A stretch of 62,831 nt of DNA from Polychytrium aggregatum. Lineage: Eukaryota; Chytridiomycota; Chytridiomycetes; Polychytriales. Below are positions 8,575 to 17,690 of the stretch, one piece after another. The translations under genes and the position numbers were made by a program. Below the pieces are notes generated by a model, which saw only the letters and a list, made by a program, of their open reading frames with translations, was not told where the DNA came from and searched no databases. Every line of letters starts with the position of its first letter. Position 1 is the first letter of the stretch. Location of the stretch: NCBI RefSeq assembly GCF_025602895.1, contig NW_026516392.1:1-62831 (forward strand), read 5' to 3'.

Positions 8575-10947
8575 TCACTTTGGCAGCCTCCGAGTGAAGA
8601 CCGCCGGTCGCTCTCCGATCTCCACAATCGACCTGCACACTATGATCATGTTGCGCGCCGCATTGACATCGCGATTCCACACTGTCCGGCAGCTGGGATT
8701 CTTGCAGCTCCTGACAAAGTGGGAATTCGCAACACTGGGCGCATCGAGTCCTTCCAACCGAACCGGCTCCAGGCACTTGGAGCACACTTGCGAGGTGTTG
8801 AACTCGTTCGTCGAGACTACCTTGACGCTTCCATGATGGTGATTGGGCCGGCGTCGGTGGTGCTCGAACTGCTCAAAGTACTGAGCGAACCGCTGCCTCC
8901 GAGGGCTGGATGCATAGCCCTTGCCCTGTCGCCATGACGCATTGCCAAAGGCGATCACCACATCGGTCCGTATCGGGGCGTGCTTCAGGACGGCCTTGCA
9001 CATCCTGTCGACGGCCACTTGGCGTCTCCTGCGGCCTGTGAATCGATGGTGACGGGCCTTCTTGCCAAGGTGGAAGTCGAGCTGCACTCGCAGCTCCGGT
9101 CGCAGGACATGGGTGAGATGAACCTTGAAGGCCTCCGAGGACTGCACCTTGGGCGAGGGAGTGGTCGACATCCAGGTCTCGATGCTGAGTCGATACTTCA
9201 TGGTGTTGTGCCACTTGGTGTTGGACGTATGGCCACACATTTGCTGGTAGTGACCATTGGAGAACGAGACCACCTCGTCTTGGTGGCCCGGTGCTTGGAT
9301 GACCGCCGTGAAGATGGAGCCGACTCCAGGATCGATGCCAATCCAAGTGGTGCGATCGGGGTCTGGGTCGCCGATGTGGGCCTGGATGCGCTGCTCGGCA
9401 GTCTTGACGGGTGTGGTGGTCTCGGTGTGATCGGTTCGAGGCAGAAACTTGACGAGACCGATGGTGCATCCAATGCCATCGGTGCTGATCTCGTAGTTGA
9501 ACAGCTTCTTGTCCCTGACCCGCTCTTGGAAGAGGGAACTACGCAGCTTGAAGCAACTGCGCCAGAGACGATCCTGGTTGTTGATGCCGTCCTCACCTTC
9601 TTCCTTGAGCTTGTCCCAGGTGAGGCCAAGACGATGTTCGGTGTCAAGGAGTTGCCAGAGAGTGACCGTGTCAATCTTGACATACTTGGCCTTCGCAGTA
9701 CATAGAGGAACTATCGTGCACACGGCCGGAGGAGTGTCGACGGCGAGCTACTTGAGAGCCCAGTTGAGCCTGGATGCCAGCTTGTTGATCTTGGCCTTGG
9801 TGGTGCCGAGCTCAGACTTGGCCGTGGTGAACCTCTTGTCGTCGGAGGGAATGCCTTGGGTAGTGAGCTTGTCCAGCTTGGCCTGGCGCTGCAGCTCGGT
9901 GACTCGGAGGGCGGGCATGTCACAGTCGATCCACTTGTGGACATTGTCGACCATCTTGTCTCGGGCGAGGATTCTCACATGGTGTGAGAGGCGATGGAGG
10001 GCCCGGAAGCGGTCCTGGTCGCTGCTGTACCGAAACTCGTCCAGGACGTGGCCAAAGTCCGGGTAGAGGAACTCGAGATCGGCCTTGGGTGGAGTCTGCC
10101 CTGGTTTCTCGAAGAGCTCGAGACAGGCCTCGATGGCTTCGTGCTTGTGCTTGTTGGCAGGGAAGACGGCAGCGCAGAAGCGGCGAAGGAGTCGCCAGTA
10201 GGCCAGGTCGAGGTGGGTGGTGCAGTTGGTGGCATAGGCATTGACAGCCAGGGTGAGAAGCTGACTGTGAGCACCATCAGGCAGACGAGGGGCCGGAGGC
10301 AGGTCTGCGTGCCGAGTGGTCTGGTAGTCGCGAAAGGAAGCGACCAGATGCTCGTTGTACTGCTCGATGTCCCCGGTCGGCGAGAGGGCATCGGCCTCGA
10401 CAATCGTGAAGCATTGGCGAACGAAAGCAGGGGTGGACTTGGAGATGACGGGGACGGGAAGATCCTGCTCGATGCACCGGAGGATGTGCAGGTTGAGCAG
10501 CCTGGATGCCTCGAACTGGATCTGGGTCATGGCCTCGACGGTGGCCTGGATCTTGTCGCGGAGAGCGGGATTGAGACAACAGCCATCCATCGTCTGCTTG
10601 AAGCAGCTGAACTGAGGGGCGGATGACCTTCCATCCACGAGTGGGACGACAGAGCTCTTGAGGGGCCGGTATTTGGGACATTTGCTGGTGTTGCTTCGCT
10701 CGTGATCGGTACCGTCGCACTTGGGACATCGCTTGCCGGTACTCGAGGAAGTAGATGGACCAGGCTCGGTGGGATCGACATCCATTGGATCTGCAGAAGC
10801 AGTGGTGGTGAGCGACGGAGCAACAGACGAACAAGCATGCGTGGGATCAGAATACGAACCAGAGACAGGCTCCGACTGTGACTTGGCTTTCTTGGGCCTG
10901 GGTGGCCGAGGCTGGCCATCACCGGTACCCTTACGCTTCGGAGGCAT
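8575..10947 (-). CDS. Fanzor (TnpB-like RNA-guided nuclease), one in-frame TAG
   Basis: One minus-strand frame of 790 codons broken only by TAG at codon 400 (9750-9748). The N-terminal half starts with a basic nuclear-signal-like block 'MPPKRKGTG...RPKKAK' and has a Cys/His knuckle 'CPKCDGTDHE'. After the stop comes 'KAKYVKIDTVTL', typical of Fanzor just ahead of the RuvC fold. RuvC-I is 'WIGIDPGVGS' (Asp, codon 539). The RuvC-II strand 'VVIAFGNASW' lacks Glu, but the relocated Glu of Fanzors is present in 'STNEFNTSQVCSKC' (codon 715). The zinc ribbon is CSKC...CKNPSC, and RuvC-III is 'NRDVNAARNM' (Asp, codon 760). Catalysis is expected to be RNA-guided DNA cleavage. No phase-preserving intron removing the TAG was found by eye, so it is readthrough, mutation or sequencing error. 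Confidence 0.87.
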
Positions 10948-11197
10948 GGGGGCAGAGGATGCTGGATGCCTGCCAGTGGTACTGGTCAGAGCAGAGACTT
11001 TTTTTTATCGTACAATAGCGCGATGATCAGATCAAGGCGAGATGAAGGAAGAAAGCAGCAGGACGAAGGTGTGGCATTTATACCCGAGAGCAGGAACCCG
11101 TCTGCGCGGGCTGGTTGGGGAAGTGACCTGTTCAAAAATCGCCGAGAGGTTCAAGCCAGGGATGTGAACGTGAAAATGGCGGCGTGATTGGAGGGAC
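10948..11197. promoter_or_regulatory. probable Fanzor upstream region
   Basis: 250 bp between the Fanzor ATG and the transposase remnant. It holds a T8 run at about 10990 and no ORF of note; presumably the promoter reading leftwards. Confidence 0.4.
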
Positions 11198-11250
11198 AAC
11201 CCCAAATCGGTGGGGACTCAACCCCAAATCGGTGGGGACTCAACCCCAAA
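11198..11250 (+). repeat. 22-bp tandem repeat at the transposase break
   Basis: Two full copies of 'aaccccaaatcggtggggactc' plus a 9-bp partial third. It sits exactly where the transposase C-terminus is lost. Confidence 0.9.
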
Positions 11251-12024
11251 GAAGTTCTCGATGGGATTGAAGTCGGGCGAGGCAGGTGGGGTGAAGATCA
11301 CTGACCATCCTCGGCGCTCGATGCAGTCCAGGACAGCCATTGTCTTGTGCATGCTGACATTGTCCATCACAATCACAGAGTCGTCTGGGAAGGTCGCTCG
11401 CTCAAAGAACTCGACCATCGAGTGTGTCTTGAATGATGTGGGGATGTACATGCGATGCAGCACACCAGAGTGGTTGATGGCAAATGCAGCCGAGACAGAC
11501 TTGTGTTTCATGTGATTGCGCTGGCGAAGCGGAGCACCCTTCGGTGAGTACCCGTAAAGAGGGAAAATGGATTTCCTGATCCCCGTCTCATCGACAAAAA
11601 CGAATCGCCACGGGTCGATGGAACGGGTCTCGTCCCTGAACTGTGCCACTCGCTCATCCAGTCGCTTGGACTTGTAGAGGTGTGTTGCCCTCTTGTGTGA
11701 GAGACCTGCTCGGTGGATGGCAGTGTGGCAGAGTGAGAGTGATACTTTCCTCTGGAGGATGGACTCGAGCTTGCATCGCAACACAGGACCAGTCTGGAAC
11801 GGGTCCTGTTCAATCAGGGTGCGAATGACTGGACATGCCTGCTCGAAGAAAGTGGATCTGCGAGCTGGGACCCGGGATGGGTCATCCAGCTTGCATCCTC
11901 AGTGCCATCGATGGATGGTGCTCTTGGACACACTGAATATGGAGGCGACCTTACGCAGGCTATGGATGAGGGCGTAGCATCGCAATGCGGCGGTGCGAAA
12001 GTCGGATGTGTGGCGAATGGTCAT
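11218..12024 (-). pseudogene. Tc1/mariner (DD34E) transposase, degraded
   Basis: A single minus-strand frame from ATG 12024, interrupted by TGA at 11901-11899. Codons before the stop encode an N-terminal helix-turn-helix with 'VASIFSVSKSTIHRW'. The catalytic triad is intact: Asp in 'FVFVDETG', Asp in 'VIVMDNVSMHK', and Glu 35 residues later in 'PDFNPIENFF', i.e. DD34E as in Tc1. The protein stops making sense just after 'IENFFG', where a 22-bp tandem repeat takes over, so the C-terminal tail is missing. With a nonsense codon and a lost tail it is probably non-functional. Cut-and-paste DNA transposition at TA is the family reaction. Confidence 0.88.
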
Positions 12025-12082
12025 GGCCAGCGCGCGATAACATTGGGTAACAAAATATTCGATGAATGGTCAAAAACCCGGG

Positions 12083-12095
12083 TGTCCCGTTTTTT
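12083..12095 (+). repeat. right terminal inverted repeat
   Basis: TGTCCCGTTTTTT, exact reverse complement of 8490-8502. Confidence 0.7.
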
Positions 12096-12099
12096 ATTG

Positions 12100-12110
12100 G
12101 ATTGACTATA
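12100..12110 (+). repeat. 11-bp direct repeat outside right end
   Basis: GATTGACTATA, second copy of 8466-8476. Candidate target duplication or remnant of a terminal repeat. Confidence 0.65.
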
Positions 12111-12534
12111 AACATTCACAAGGTTTCGGCAAACACCACCGTTCCATGCTGGAGAGTAGATCTATGCCGTTCCCACACATGCGCCGATCCTTTCTGCGGA
12201 TGCCTTCTGCTGCTCCTTCGATGGCCATGGCCCACCACAGGACACTGCTGCCTGTGTCTCCAATATACGGCAGAGGGAGCCCTCGGCGTGTTTGTTCCAG
12301 GCCCTAGTTGTTTGGCACAGGGTGATTCGTCCTGCCGACCTTCCGGGTGTAACGGAATCGGCAGCCCACAAGGTTGATGGCGATTGCTGGGGTACATATT
12401 GCAGGCCGGCAAAGACCCAGCCGGCACTACCGACCGTCGTCAACCCCACAGCCAAGGACACCAGCGCCTGCACACTACATACCCGACATCGATTTGCCTG
12501 CCTGTCTCGGTTCCCACGCTTACATCCGCTCACG
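12111..12534. other. intergenic, transposon edge to chitin deacetylase
   Basis: About 420 bp with no supported gene; upstream region of the deacetylase. Confidence 0.45.
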
Positions 12535-14615
12535 ATGGTTCTATTTGCATCTTCGATGCGCAAGTACCCTGTCTCCTTGGCCATAGCATGGGCACTGGCG
12601 CTCGAGTCTGTCCTGGCCCAGGAAGGAACAGTAAGTGACCATCTGCCGATGTAGATGACGCTAATCCGCCCAGGGCCAACCGATTCTGAACACTGACGGT
12701 CTTGAAACGTCCACCCCAGGGCACGGCTGTCGCAGGCACCAACCCGAACTATTCGTGCGATCCGACTGTCTGTGTCCTACCAAAGTGCTATTGTGCCAAC
12801 GGCAGCCCCCCAGGCGGTCTCAGTCCCAGGTCAATCCCCCAGTTCATAACACTGAGTAAGGTCGCCGACGATGCCACCGATGGCGGCGTGTGCTTGCGCT
12901 GATCGCTCTTGGGTATTGCTCAGTTTATAGCAACCGTGGGTATCTCATTCTTCAACACTTGCCTCTCTGTACCGCATCCACAACCCAACCGGTTTGTGGT
13001 CCAACAAGCCTTTGACGATGCGGTGGACTCGGTCTTGGAGCCTGTAATCCAAAGCATGATCGACGGCCCCCTCAACCCCAACGGCTGCCCAATCTCCTCC
13101 ACGTTCTTTGTTTCAACCCAATGGAACGACTACTGGGCCGTTCAGCGTCTCTACAGCAAGGGACATGAGATTGCCACCCACACCATGAACCACATCGGTA
13201 GGGCTGCGATCGGTTTCTGAGTTGTCCTGTGCTGTACCATCAAGTGCCAGAGTGCCAGAGTGCCAGAGTGCCAGAGCCTCAGTCCACGACCCGCATGGGA
13301 TGCTGACGACGGCATTTCGTGCCGACAACAGGCAGCCCGCCCATCGAGGAGATTGTCGGGGCACAGACGGCTCTAAATCGATATGCGGGAGTTCCAAAGT
13401 CCAAGCTCCTGGGGTTCCGCCATCCATATCTCCTCTATTCGACGCAGTCGTTCCAGAACCTGGCCTCGGCCGGGACCTTCCTTTACGAGTCGTCCATGTC
13501 CATGGATGGAAGCATCAATCTCTGGCCGTGAGTGACTATCGCTCGGGAGCGTCTTGCGAGATCGGCATCGACCTATTCTCATTGCGGATCCTGCTTCGAT
13601 TCGGCCGTCATCGCCCTCCACTTGGAACAGCCTCTCCATTGTCCGCCCATCTCACCTGCTTGTCGCCATTCTGGGGGGCTTCGTTTGCTTGCTCGCACAC
13701 TTGGCCCTCGATAGGTACACTCTCGACAACGGCCCGGCCATCTCGTGCGTCACCGGCGACTGCAGCGGCAACTTCAAGTTCCCGGGGCTCTGGTCGCTTC
13801 CGATGGCCAACCTGAACAACCAGGACGGCTCCATCAACACCTCGATGGACCCGATGGCCAACAGTACCTCCCCGCTCACCAGCGACGAGATCCTGGCTCT
13901 GCTGCAGTACAACTTCCTGAGCCACTACAACGGCCAGCGCACGCCGATGGGGCTGTTCATCCATGCGACTCCAGCCCTGCCTGCGATCGAGCCCCAGCGG
14001 CTGGTTGCCTACGTCGCCTTCATCCAGTGGACGCTCCAGAACTACCCAGATGTCTACTGGATCAACAACCAGCAGCTTCTGGCCTGGATGCAGAGCCCAT
14101 CCGACATTGCGGGGTCGCTCAAGAACCCCGCTCTTGGCTGCTTGTTCCCGGCCCGTGACCCTTCCAATGTCGAAATATGTGATGGCATCGACAACAAAGG
14201 CGACGGCAATATCGACGTAGGCCTGGTCGAGTCGTGCCAGTATCCGGATCAGAATGCATACTTTTCGTCGTGCTTTGGCTGCCCGTCAAAGGCCCCGAAC
14301 GTCTCGGACGCCAATCCTGCGACCAGCAGCACTCGTTTCCCGATCCCCGATGCCGGCTGTCCCAACGCAGGAACCTGGGATCCTGTTGCGGGCCAGTGCG
14401 TCAGCCTCGCTCGGCCCATCATCGTCCGGGCTGCCGTCAGCACCTCTCCGGGATCGGGCAACAGCAGCAGTGCCCCGGGATCGGGCAGCAGCAGCAGCAG
14501 TGGGTCCTCCAAGGGAGCTTCGACGACGGCCAAGAGCGGGGCTGCCAAGATACCAACAGGTCTGGTAGCGATTGCGATGGCCGTCCTGGGCCATCTGCTC
14601 CTCGTGGGATGTTGA
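12535..14615 (+). CDS. GPI-anchored chitin/polysaccharide deacetylase-like (CE4) with MopE-type motif
   Basis: Five exons (12535-12630, 12720-12855, 13009-13197, 13332-13527, 13715-14615) join in phase to 505 residues. An N-terminal signal peptide ('SLAIAWALALESVLAQ') leads to a Cys-rich stretch 'CDPTVCVLPKCYC'. The CE4 catalytic motif 'ITLTFDDAVD' is formed across the second intron and the metal-binding motif is 'HEIATHTMNH'. Near residue 360 is 'EICDGIDNKGDGNIDVG', matching the copper/metal-binding MopE motif. A Ser/Gly-rich linker and terminal hydrophobic segment predict GPI anchoring. Likely acts on cell-wall chitin at the surface. Activity is uncertain, since fungal CE4-like proteins include inactive ones. 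Confidence 0.87.
13244..13280 (+). repeat. 10-bp tandem repeat in deacetylase intron 3
   Basis: Four copies of 'agtgccagag' in the intron between the third and fourth exons. Confidence 0.85.
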
Positions 14616-15005
14616 CAAATCGGATTTCTGTCCACCCTCCCCCCAGCCGCAGCAATACACAATCTCGATAGCAGCCGTTATCGAGCGATCTGCCCAGCGG
14701 TCTGGTGCGATGGTGCGGACGATAGCGCAGGGCGCAGGCTGCGAGGTTGCTCGCCGCCTGACCAGCTTCCGTCTGGGGCCTCGTTTGACATCCCGTCGCG
14801 CTCGGCATGGGAGCCTCCTGTTCCGATGGAGCGGCCATGGGAGCCGGAGAGCCGATGCGGGCGTGGCTTGGGGCCAGGGCGGCCCATATAAAGCTGCAAC
14901 ATTGCCGTCATCGTCGCCACCATCACCATCGCCATCACCATCGCCATCGCCATTGGCATCACCATTGGCATCCCCCTTCGCTGCAGGACCGCCTCCCGCG
15001 CCGCC
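14616..15005. other. DinB upstream region with CAC/CAT-rich repeats
   Basis: Holds a 12-bp-type repeat of 'atcaccatcgcc' at about 14908-14972 and a possible TATA-like 'tataaa' at 14887. No gene seen. Confidence 0.5.
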
Positions 15006-15708
15006 ATGTCGTCGACCAAGGATTTACTGCGTATCTACAGCAAGTACAACGTCTGGGCGTATCGCCGCCTGCTGGTGGCCGTCGAGCAGCTCTCTGACCA
15101 GGCATACCACTCCAATACGGGCCTGGCCTTCCGGTCCATCCACGGCACACTCAACCATTTGTATCTGGGCGATCAGCTCTGGATCAAGCGCTTCAAAAAC
15201 GACACCAACGGCATCGCGTCCATCTCGAGCTTCTGGACCGAGGCCGAGGTCTACTCCAAGCCGGGCGATGCTGAGTGCTACTGGGAAAAGTACATCACCG
15301 ACCGCAAGGTGCTGGCAGCGTCGATCCTGACCCAGGTAGGAGTGCAATCTTGTCCTGGCCGTTCGAGCGGCAGGGCCATTTCCTGGACGATCATGGGGGC
15401 GAGACTGGGAGGGCTCGCCTTGCGACAAGCAGCAACCGGTACTGACGCATGTGCCGCCCATGGTGCCGATACAGGCCAAGGAGTACGACGAGTTCATTGC
15501 CGCTCTTGATGCCTCGACCGACTTTTCGGACACCTTCAGTCACCACGACTCGCATGGGATTCTTCGACAGCGCCCCCTGGGCAAAACCCTGCTGCACGTC
15601 GTCAACCATGCGACCCACCATCGGGGCCAGATCTCTGCCGCCGTGACAGCCTTGGGCGGCCGGCCTCCGATCATGGATTTGGCGTATTTTGACGATTCGC
15701 AGGAGTAG
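15006..15708 (+). CDS. DinB/YfiT-fold putative metal-dependent protein
   Basis: Two exons (15006-15335, 15475-15708) join in phase to 187 residues, a usual DinB-family length. The fold's metal-binding histidines are visible: 'GTLNHLYLGDQLW' in the second helix and 'HVVNHATHHRGQISAA' in the third, the classical H...HxxxH arrangement. Bacterial relatives are damage-inducible or thiol-transferase-like proteins (DinB, bacillithiol/mycothiol transferases). The fungal role is unknown. The family is mainly bacterial, so lateral origin is possible, but the gene carries a spliceosomal intron and matches its neighbours in composition. Confidence 0.85.
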
Positions 15709-16487
15709 ACTGGAAAGTCGGGCACGCAGAATGGTCAAATAAAACATGCGTCTCTGTCCAGCACGCCAATATGACTCGGTCTTGGATATCGGTGTGAGTT
15801 TGAGGCGATGGTGGAGACACGCTGGATGAGGATTGCTGTGCTCTCGAGGGATTTCCAGGGCAGCAGGGACTACTCTGGAGGATCAGGTCGTCGGTATCCA
15901 TGAACCCGATCGGGTTGAGACTGATCTGTCAGCATGTCCCGCCGCGAGGTCCGCTCAGCGGATGTCTCCGAGTCTTTGGATGGCAGAGGGACGTGCAGAG
16001 GAGAATATGGACTGACCAGAGACAGGCGAAAGAGGGAAGGTGTGGGTTTGAGCGGGGCTCCTTTATGATGGATACGAAGGGACGATGGTATTTGGATGGC
16101 CACCGGAGAGTCCGGCGCAACGAGGGAGATTGGGCGAGGAAAGGCGCCGGCTGGAGATGAGGAAGCGGGGCTGGCTGAAGAGTGGGGGGGGTTCAATACG
16201 GGATCGGCGCTGATGCGGCTCGGATGCAGCGGCAAGGCTGGACCAGGACGACAGAGGGATCACCGGCCGAGAGGTTTGCGCCGAGCGAGGCCCGGCTGAG
16301 CAGCAAGGGCACAATCAAGAGCACAATCAAGAGCACTATCGGACTGCGGCACAGCCGTTGCAGACGAAATGCGATGGGCAGCGGTTGTTGGAGACGATGT
16401 GCGGTCGGGAATGGCATCGCCGGACGGGATTGTGCATGGCCGGACAAGCACGTTCGATTCCATGATGACGACTTGATGGATCATTGG

Positions 16488-16620
16488 TATGTACTTGCTT
16501 GATGGTTGATGGGTAAGTACTTGCTTGATGGTTGATTGGTATGTACTTGCTTGATATCTCAATATATACTCTACACTTGATATCTCAATATATCCTCTAC
16601 ACTTGATATCTCAGCATATA
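16488..16620 (+). repeat. two adjacent minisatellites
   Basis: First array: about three copies of a 29-bp unit containing 'gtacttgcttgatggttgat'. Second array: three copies of a unit containing 'acttgatatctcaatatat'. AT-rich compared with the flanks. Confidence 0.85.
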
Positions 16621-16741
16621 CTTGGCTCTCTGCCCAATCCCCCTGCACCGGGATCTGATCCCGCATCGCCCTCGCGGACCCGTCGGCCGGGGCTGTATTC
16701 TTGTGGATTGGTTCGGTTTCTGCAAGCGTCTGGTGGTAGTA

Positions 16742-16784
16742 TCGCTTCGTACTGATCACACCGCTTCGTACTGATCACACCGCC
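16742..16784 (+). repeat. 19-bp direct repeat
   Basis: 'cttcgtactgatcacaccg' occurs twice in tandem, followed by a diverged partial copy. Confidence 0.8.
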
Positions 16785-17690
16785 TCGCCCTTATCACATT
16801 GCCTATCTGCCACGCCCGTTTCCGCTGCAACGATCCGGTCCCTCTCGGACGACCCAGGCCCCTCTCGAAATCGCTCTGCCCTGCGCCCGCGGTGCCGACG
16901 GGACCACAAACCGTCTCCCAGCGCGGATATCCCATGCACCAGACCCCCTCCAATGGCTCCAAACGTCGATATCGCATCCCATGCCATGCTGTGCTCTGTC
17001 GTGCACTCGCATGCCCTGCCGTGCTCTGCCATGCACCCGCAACCACATCGGCCGCCGGCCTTCAGCACTCCGCTGACGGACGGTGCGCCGTCTGCCCCGT
17101 CCCTGCGGGCGTTGCCGTCGGCGATTGCGGTCAGTCCGTTCGTCCGCCTGCCGCCAGGGTGCGAACCTTTCGGAGCTGCCGGTCCAGACGATCGACACTC
17201 TGCCACTGCGCCGCTCTTTCAATAACTCTTACATTGCGCTGCTCTCTCAATAGCTCTGCCATTCCTCGCGGCCAAACGCCCCGCTCTTGCAATGTCAACC
17301 GCAGCACCGGTTCATATCACTGATCAAACCACTCATTGCACCGATCGTCTCGTCCGCAACCGCGATACCACCCGCTCCACTTGTTCCTCCCCGCTCGGTC
17401 TTGCTCCTTCCTGTCCCGCCCCTCCCCTCCCTGCCATATATCTTCTCCGGTTCCCAGCCGTCGTCTTCACCCCGGCTCATTCTTGCCTCGACCTTGCGGC
17501 CCATCCTATCCTCTCCCCCAAGCTCGGCCCCATTGTCTTCGTCCTGACTTCCCTCCGGCTTTGCCGCAGAGTACTTTGTCACTCCCGTTCTCACCCCCCT
17601 CCCCTGGTTGCCTGCTGGCACCTACCACTCTGCTGGATCTATTTTGTCCGTCCAGCGTCCCCTCTCCACCTGTCCTGACCTTGTTTGACG

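Larger units (their letters stand above)
8489..12095 (-). mobile_element. Tc1/mariner-type element carrying a Fanzor
   Basis: A 3.6-kb unit with both genes on the minus strand: a DD34E transposase remnant and a Fanzor nuclease. The ends carry the inverted pair AAAAAACGGGACA (8490-8502) and TGTCCCGTTTTTT (12083-12095), 13 of 13 matching. An 11-bp direct repeat GATTGACTATA lies outside both ends (8466-8476 and 12100-12110). Fanzors are known cargo of several eukaryotic transposon families including Mariner. The exact ends and target duplication are uncertain: Tc1 elements normally duplicate only TA, so the 11-bp repeat may be older sequence or part of a compound terminus. Confidence 0.75.
15709..17690. 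other. gene-poor 2-kb region with tandem repeats
   Basis: No exon chain or recognised domain on either strand. It contains several tandem arrays (13 bp at 16308, 29 bp and about 29 bp at 16488-16620, 19 bp at 16742). The last about 400 bp is pyrimidine-rich and leads into the NRPS-like gene. Confidence 0.5.

Noticed and set aside
9640..9860. Intron that would remove the Fanzor TAG
   Set aside because: The nearest GT-AG pairs (for example a 107-bp span) are not multiples of three, while both halves share one frame.
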